From SGZJ01 sp949372955 (lineage in GTDB: Bacteria; Bacteroidota; Bacteroidia; Flavobacteriales; Flavobacteriaceae): DNA of 56,737 nucleotides. The DNA is taken from NCBI GenBank assembly GCA_949372955.1, contig CASIAX010000020.1, positions 1 through 56,737 of the forward strand, in the 5' to 3' direction. Shown one piece after another: positions 55,057-56,737 of this stretch; the stretch's first letter is position 1, and every line of letters starts with the position of its first letter. The position numbers and the translations under genes are program-made. The notes beneath the pieces were generated by a model. That model searched no databases and was not told where the DNA came from. It worked only from the letters and a program-made list of their open reading frames with translations.

Positions 55057-56245
55057 ATGAAAGATTTTCTCTCTGAAAGAATAAATAATCTTGCTGTTTC
55101 TCAAACTTTAGCTATGGCAGCTAAAGCAAGAGAATTGAAAAATGCTGGAAAAGATGTGATTGGCCTAAGCTTAGGTGAGCCTGACTTTAACACACCTGGA
55201 TATATTAAAGATGCTGCAATAAAAGCAATTAATGAAGACTATAATTCATATACCCCTGTAGATGGATATGTAGATCTGAAGGAAGCTATAATTACAAAAT
55301 TCAAAAGAGATAATAATTTAAAATACGACTTATCTCAAATAGTAGTATCAACTGGAGCTAAACAATCACTTTCAAATATTGCGGCTTCATTAATTAACCC
55401 TGGAGATGAAGTTATACTTCCTTGTCCTTACTGGGTTAGCTATAGTGATATAGTAGGTTTAAATGGCGGTAAGACTATCGAAGTAAAGACGGATATTTCT
55501 AATGACTTTAAAATGACTGCAGAAGATTTAGAAAACGCAATTACGCCTAAGACAAAAATGCTATGGTTTAGTTCTCCGTGTAACCCTAGTGGTTCAGTTT
55601 ATAGTAAAAAAGAATTGCGAGAATTAGCTGATGTTTTAGTTAATTACCCTGAATATATATATTCTTTCTGATGAAATCTATGAACATATAAATTTTTGTG
55701 GAGGACACTTTAGTATAGCTGAATTTGAAGATATGTATGACCGAACAATTACTGTTAACGGTGTGTCTAAGGCTTTTGCTATGACAGGATGGAGAATTGG
55801 GTATATTGGAGCGCCAACATCGATTGCAAGAGCGTGTAATAAAATGCAAGGTCAAGTTACTTCGGGAGCAAATTGCATAGCGCAAAGAGCTGTAATTACG
55901 GCTCTTGAAGAATGTCCTAGTAGAATTACTTATATGGTGGATGAATTTAAAGTACGAAGAGACTTGATTTTAAATTTATTAAATAATATTGATGGATTTA
56001 AATGCAACACTCCAGATGGAGCTTTTTATGTATTTCCGGATATTTCACATTTTTTTGGAAAAACCATAAATGGCTATACAATAAACAATGCATCAGATAT
56101 GTCTTTGTTTCTATTAGAAAGAGGGCTAGTAGCAACTGTTACTGGAGATGCCTTTGGAGATCCAAATTGTATTAGAATATCTTACGCAGCATCTCAAGAG
56201 CAATTAATAGAAGCAGTGGATAGAATTAAAAAATTAGTATCCTAA
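55057..56245 (+). CDS. aspartate aminotransferase-type enzyme, frame broken near 55660
   Basis: About 396 residues when the break is bridged. The first part carries IGLSLGEPDFNTPGYIKDAA, YTPVDGYVDLKEAI, STGAKQSLSN and SSPCNPSGSVYSKKEL; the second NGVSKAFAMTGWRIGYIGAP with the Schiff-base Lys, and FYVFPDISHFFG. It belongs to the class I aspartate/prephenate aminotransferase group. The frame is lost in the alternating AT tract at 55654-55667; restoring YPEYIYILSDEIYEH needs a two-base addition there. A repeat-count sequence error is more likely than inactivation, since both halves are fully conserved. Uncorrected, the two pieces are 55057-55671 and from about 55733. Confidence 0.88.
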
Positions 56246-56303
56246 AATAAATACTAATAACTAGTTAAGAAAAGAAAACTTTAAAAAAAGTAAATATTAA
56301 TTT

Positions 56304-56737
56304 TTATCTTTTTTTCCAAAAATAGGCAGTAAAAACAATCAAAACGGTAAATAATTCTAACCTACCAACTATCATTAAAAACGAAGACCACCATTTAGCT
56401 AAAATAGGCATTTGACTAAATGTACCCATAGGACCGTAATCTCCAATAGATGGACCTACATTACCCAAACTAGAAGCCGATACTCCTAAGGCAGATTGAA
56501 AGTCTAGTCCAAAAATGGAAAACCCGAGCGCTCCTACCATAAATGATAGCATATAGATTATAAAGAAACCTAAAATATTATATACAATCTCACTTGGGAC
56601 AGATTTGTTATTATACCTTACAGGGATAATAGCACTTGGGTGTAGTATTCTTTTAAATTCTAAAAATCCGTTTTTAATAATTAGCAAATGTCTTACAATT
56701 TTAAATCCTCCAGATGTACTTCCAGCAGAACCTCCAA
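56304..56737 (-). CDS. trkH: Trk-type potassium uptake protein TrkH, C-terminal part (5' end outside window)
   Basis: Coding sense continues past the window edge; 143 C-terminal residues are visible. GGSAGSTSGGFKIVRHLL is the selectivity-filter loop of a late TrkH repeat, followed by FKRILHPSAIIPVRYN and two membrane helices with SASSLGNVGPSIGDYGPMGTFSQMP, the last filter region, and a C-terminal RLELFTVLIVF. It imports K+, normally with a cytoplasmic TrkA subunit, which is not in view. It is convergent with the aminotransferase gene, with 58 AT-rich bases between. Confidence 0.92.
   Translation of the reverse strand, partial: GGSAGSTSGGFKIVRHLLIIKNGFLEFKRILHPSAIIPVRYNNKSVPSEIVYNILGFFIIYMLSFMVGALGFSIFGLDFQSALGVSASSLGNVGPSIGDYGPMGTFSQMPILAKWWSSFLMIVGRLELFTVLIVFTAYFWKKR

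Noticed and set aside
55640..55885. 81-residue open frame on the minus strand across the aminotransferase break
   Set aside because: It is antisense to a conserved aminotransferase, has low-complexity Cys/Arg/Ser composition and matches no family.

Overview
The window is AT-rich, densely packed DNA from a member of the Bacteroidota, most likely a marine, flavobacteria-like organism with a compact genome. This rests on the gene content: a type IX secretion (T9SS) plug protein and two proteins with T9SS type A sorting domains, a complete Na+-translocating NADH:quinone reductase operon, many short lipoprotein signal peptides, TAnnTTTG-type -7 promoter elements and almost no Shine-Dalgarno sequences. 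No rRNA, tRNA, CRISPR array, insertion sequence, integrase or phage gene was found. No intergenic gap exceeds 300 bases.

Layout. 1-5.4 kb: the 3' end of a GH125 alpha-mannosidase, a large frame-disrupted CotH-type secreted protein and a DUF3089 lipoprotein hydrolase. 5.5-9.4 kb: a 65-residue orphan protein with a strong terminator, a nucleotidyltransferase/sugar kinase pair, two rhodaneses and yaaA. 9.4-21.7 kb: a housekeeping block (rluD, PASTA protein, ddl, coaD, NUDIX, pyrE, birA, rsfS, ftsH, LUD protein, cdsA, psd, valS) linking RNA modification, cell wall, cofactor, phospholipid and protein quality control. 21.7-29.7 kb: DUF1573 protein, aminotransferase, murB, a Cys-rich mini membrane protein plus an NRAMP-like transporter, lipA, lpxK, a NIF3 protein and a coiled-coil protein of the CdsZ type. 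29.8-36.7 kb: msrA, kynU, O-methyltransferase, tatA, pepE, gpmI, map and a methyltransferase. 36.7-44.0 kb: nqrABCDEF, a conserved 125-residue protein and apbE, all on the minus strand. 44.2-47.6 kb: T9SS plug protein, apaG, pruA. 47.6-53.2 kb: an envelope cluster of thioredoxin-fold proteins (Omp28-type lipoprotein, TlpA, frame-disrupted Omp28-T9SS protein) with a DUF6029 outer-membrane protein and a CxxxC lipoprotein. 53.2-56.7 kb: rsmG, a fatty acid desaturase, a frame-disrupted aspartate aminotransferase and the C-terminal part of TrkH.

The nqr operon and apbE together build the sodium pump: ApbE attaches FMN to NqrB and NqrC. The plug protein belongs to the secretion machine that would export the CotH-like and Omp28-like cargo.

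Four genes (the CotH protein, pyrE, the Omp28-T9SS protein, an aminotransferase) carry one or more small indels although coding sense continues across them. This looks more like sequence error in patches than gene decay. The most striking non-gene signal is a perfect 18-bp inverted repeat followed by six T, lying inside the rsmG coding region and placed as the terminator of the convergent neighbour. I found no mobile or defence system. The best candidates for undescribed biology are the extracytoplasmic thiol cluster, the Cys-rich mini-protein with the noncanonical NRAMP transporter, and the 125-residue protein of the nqr operon.
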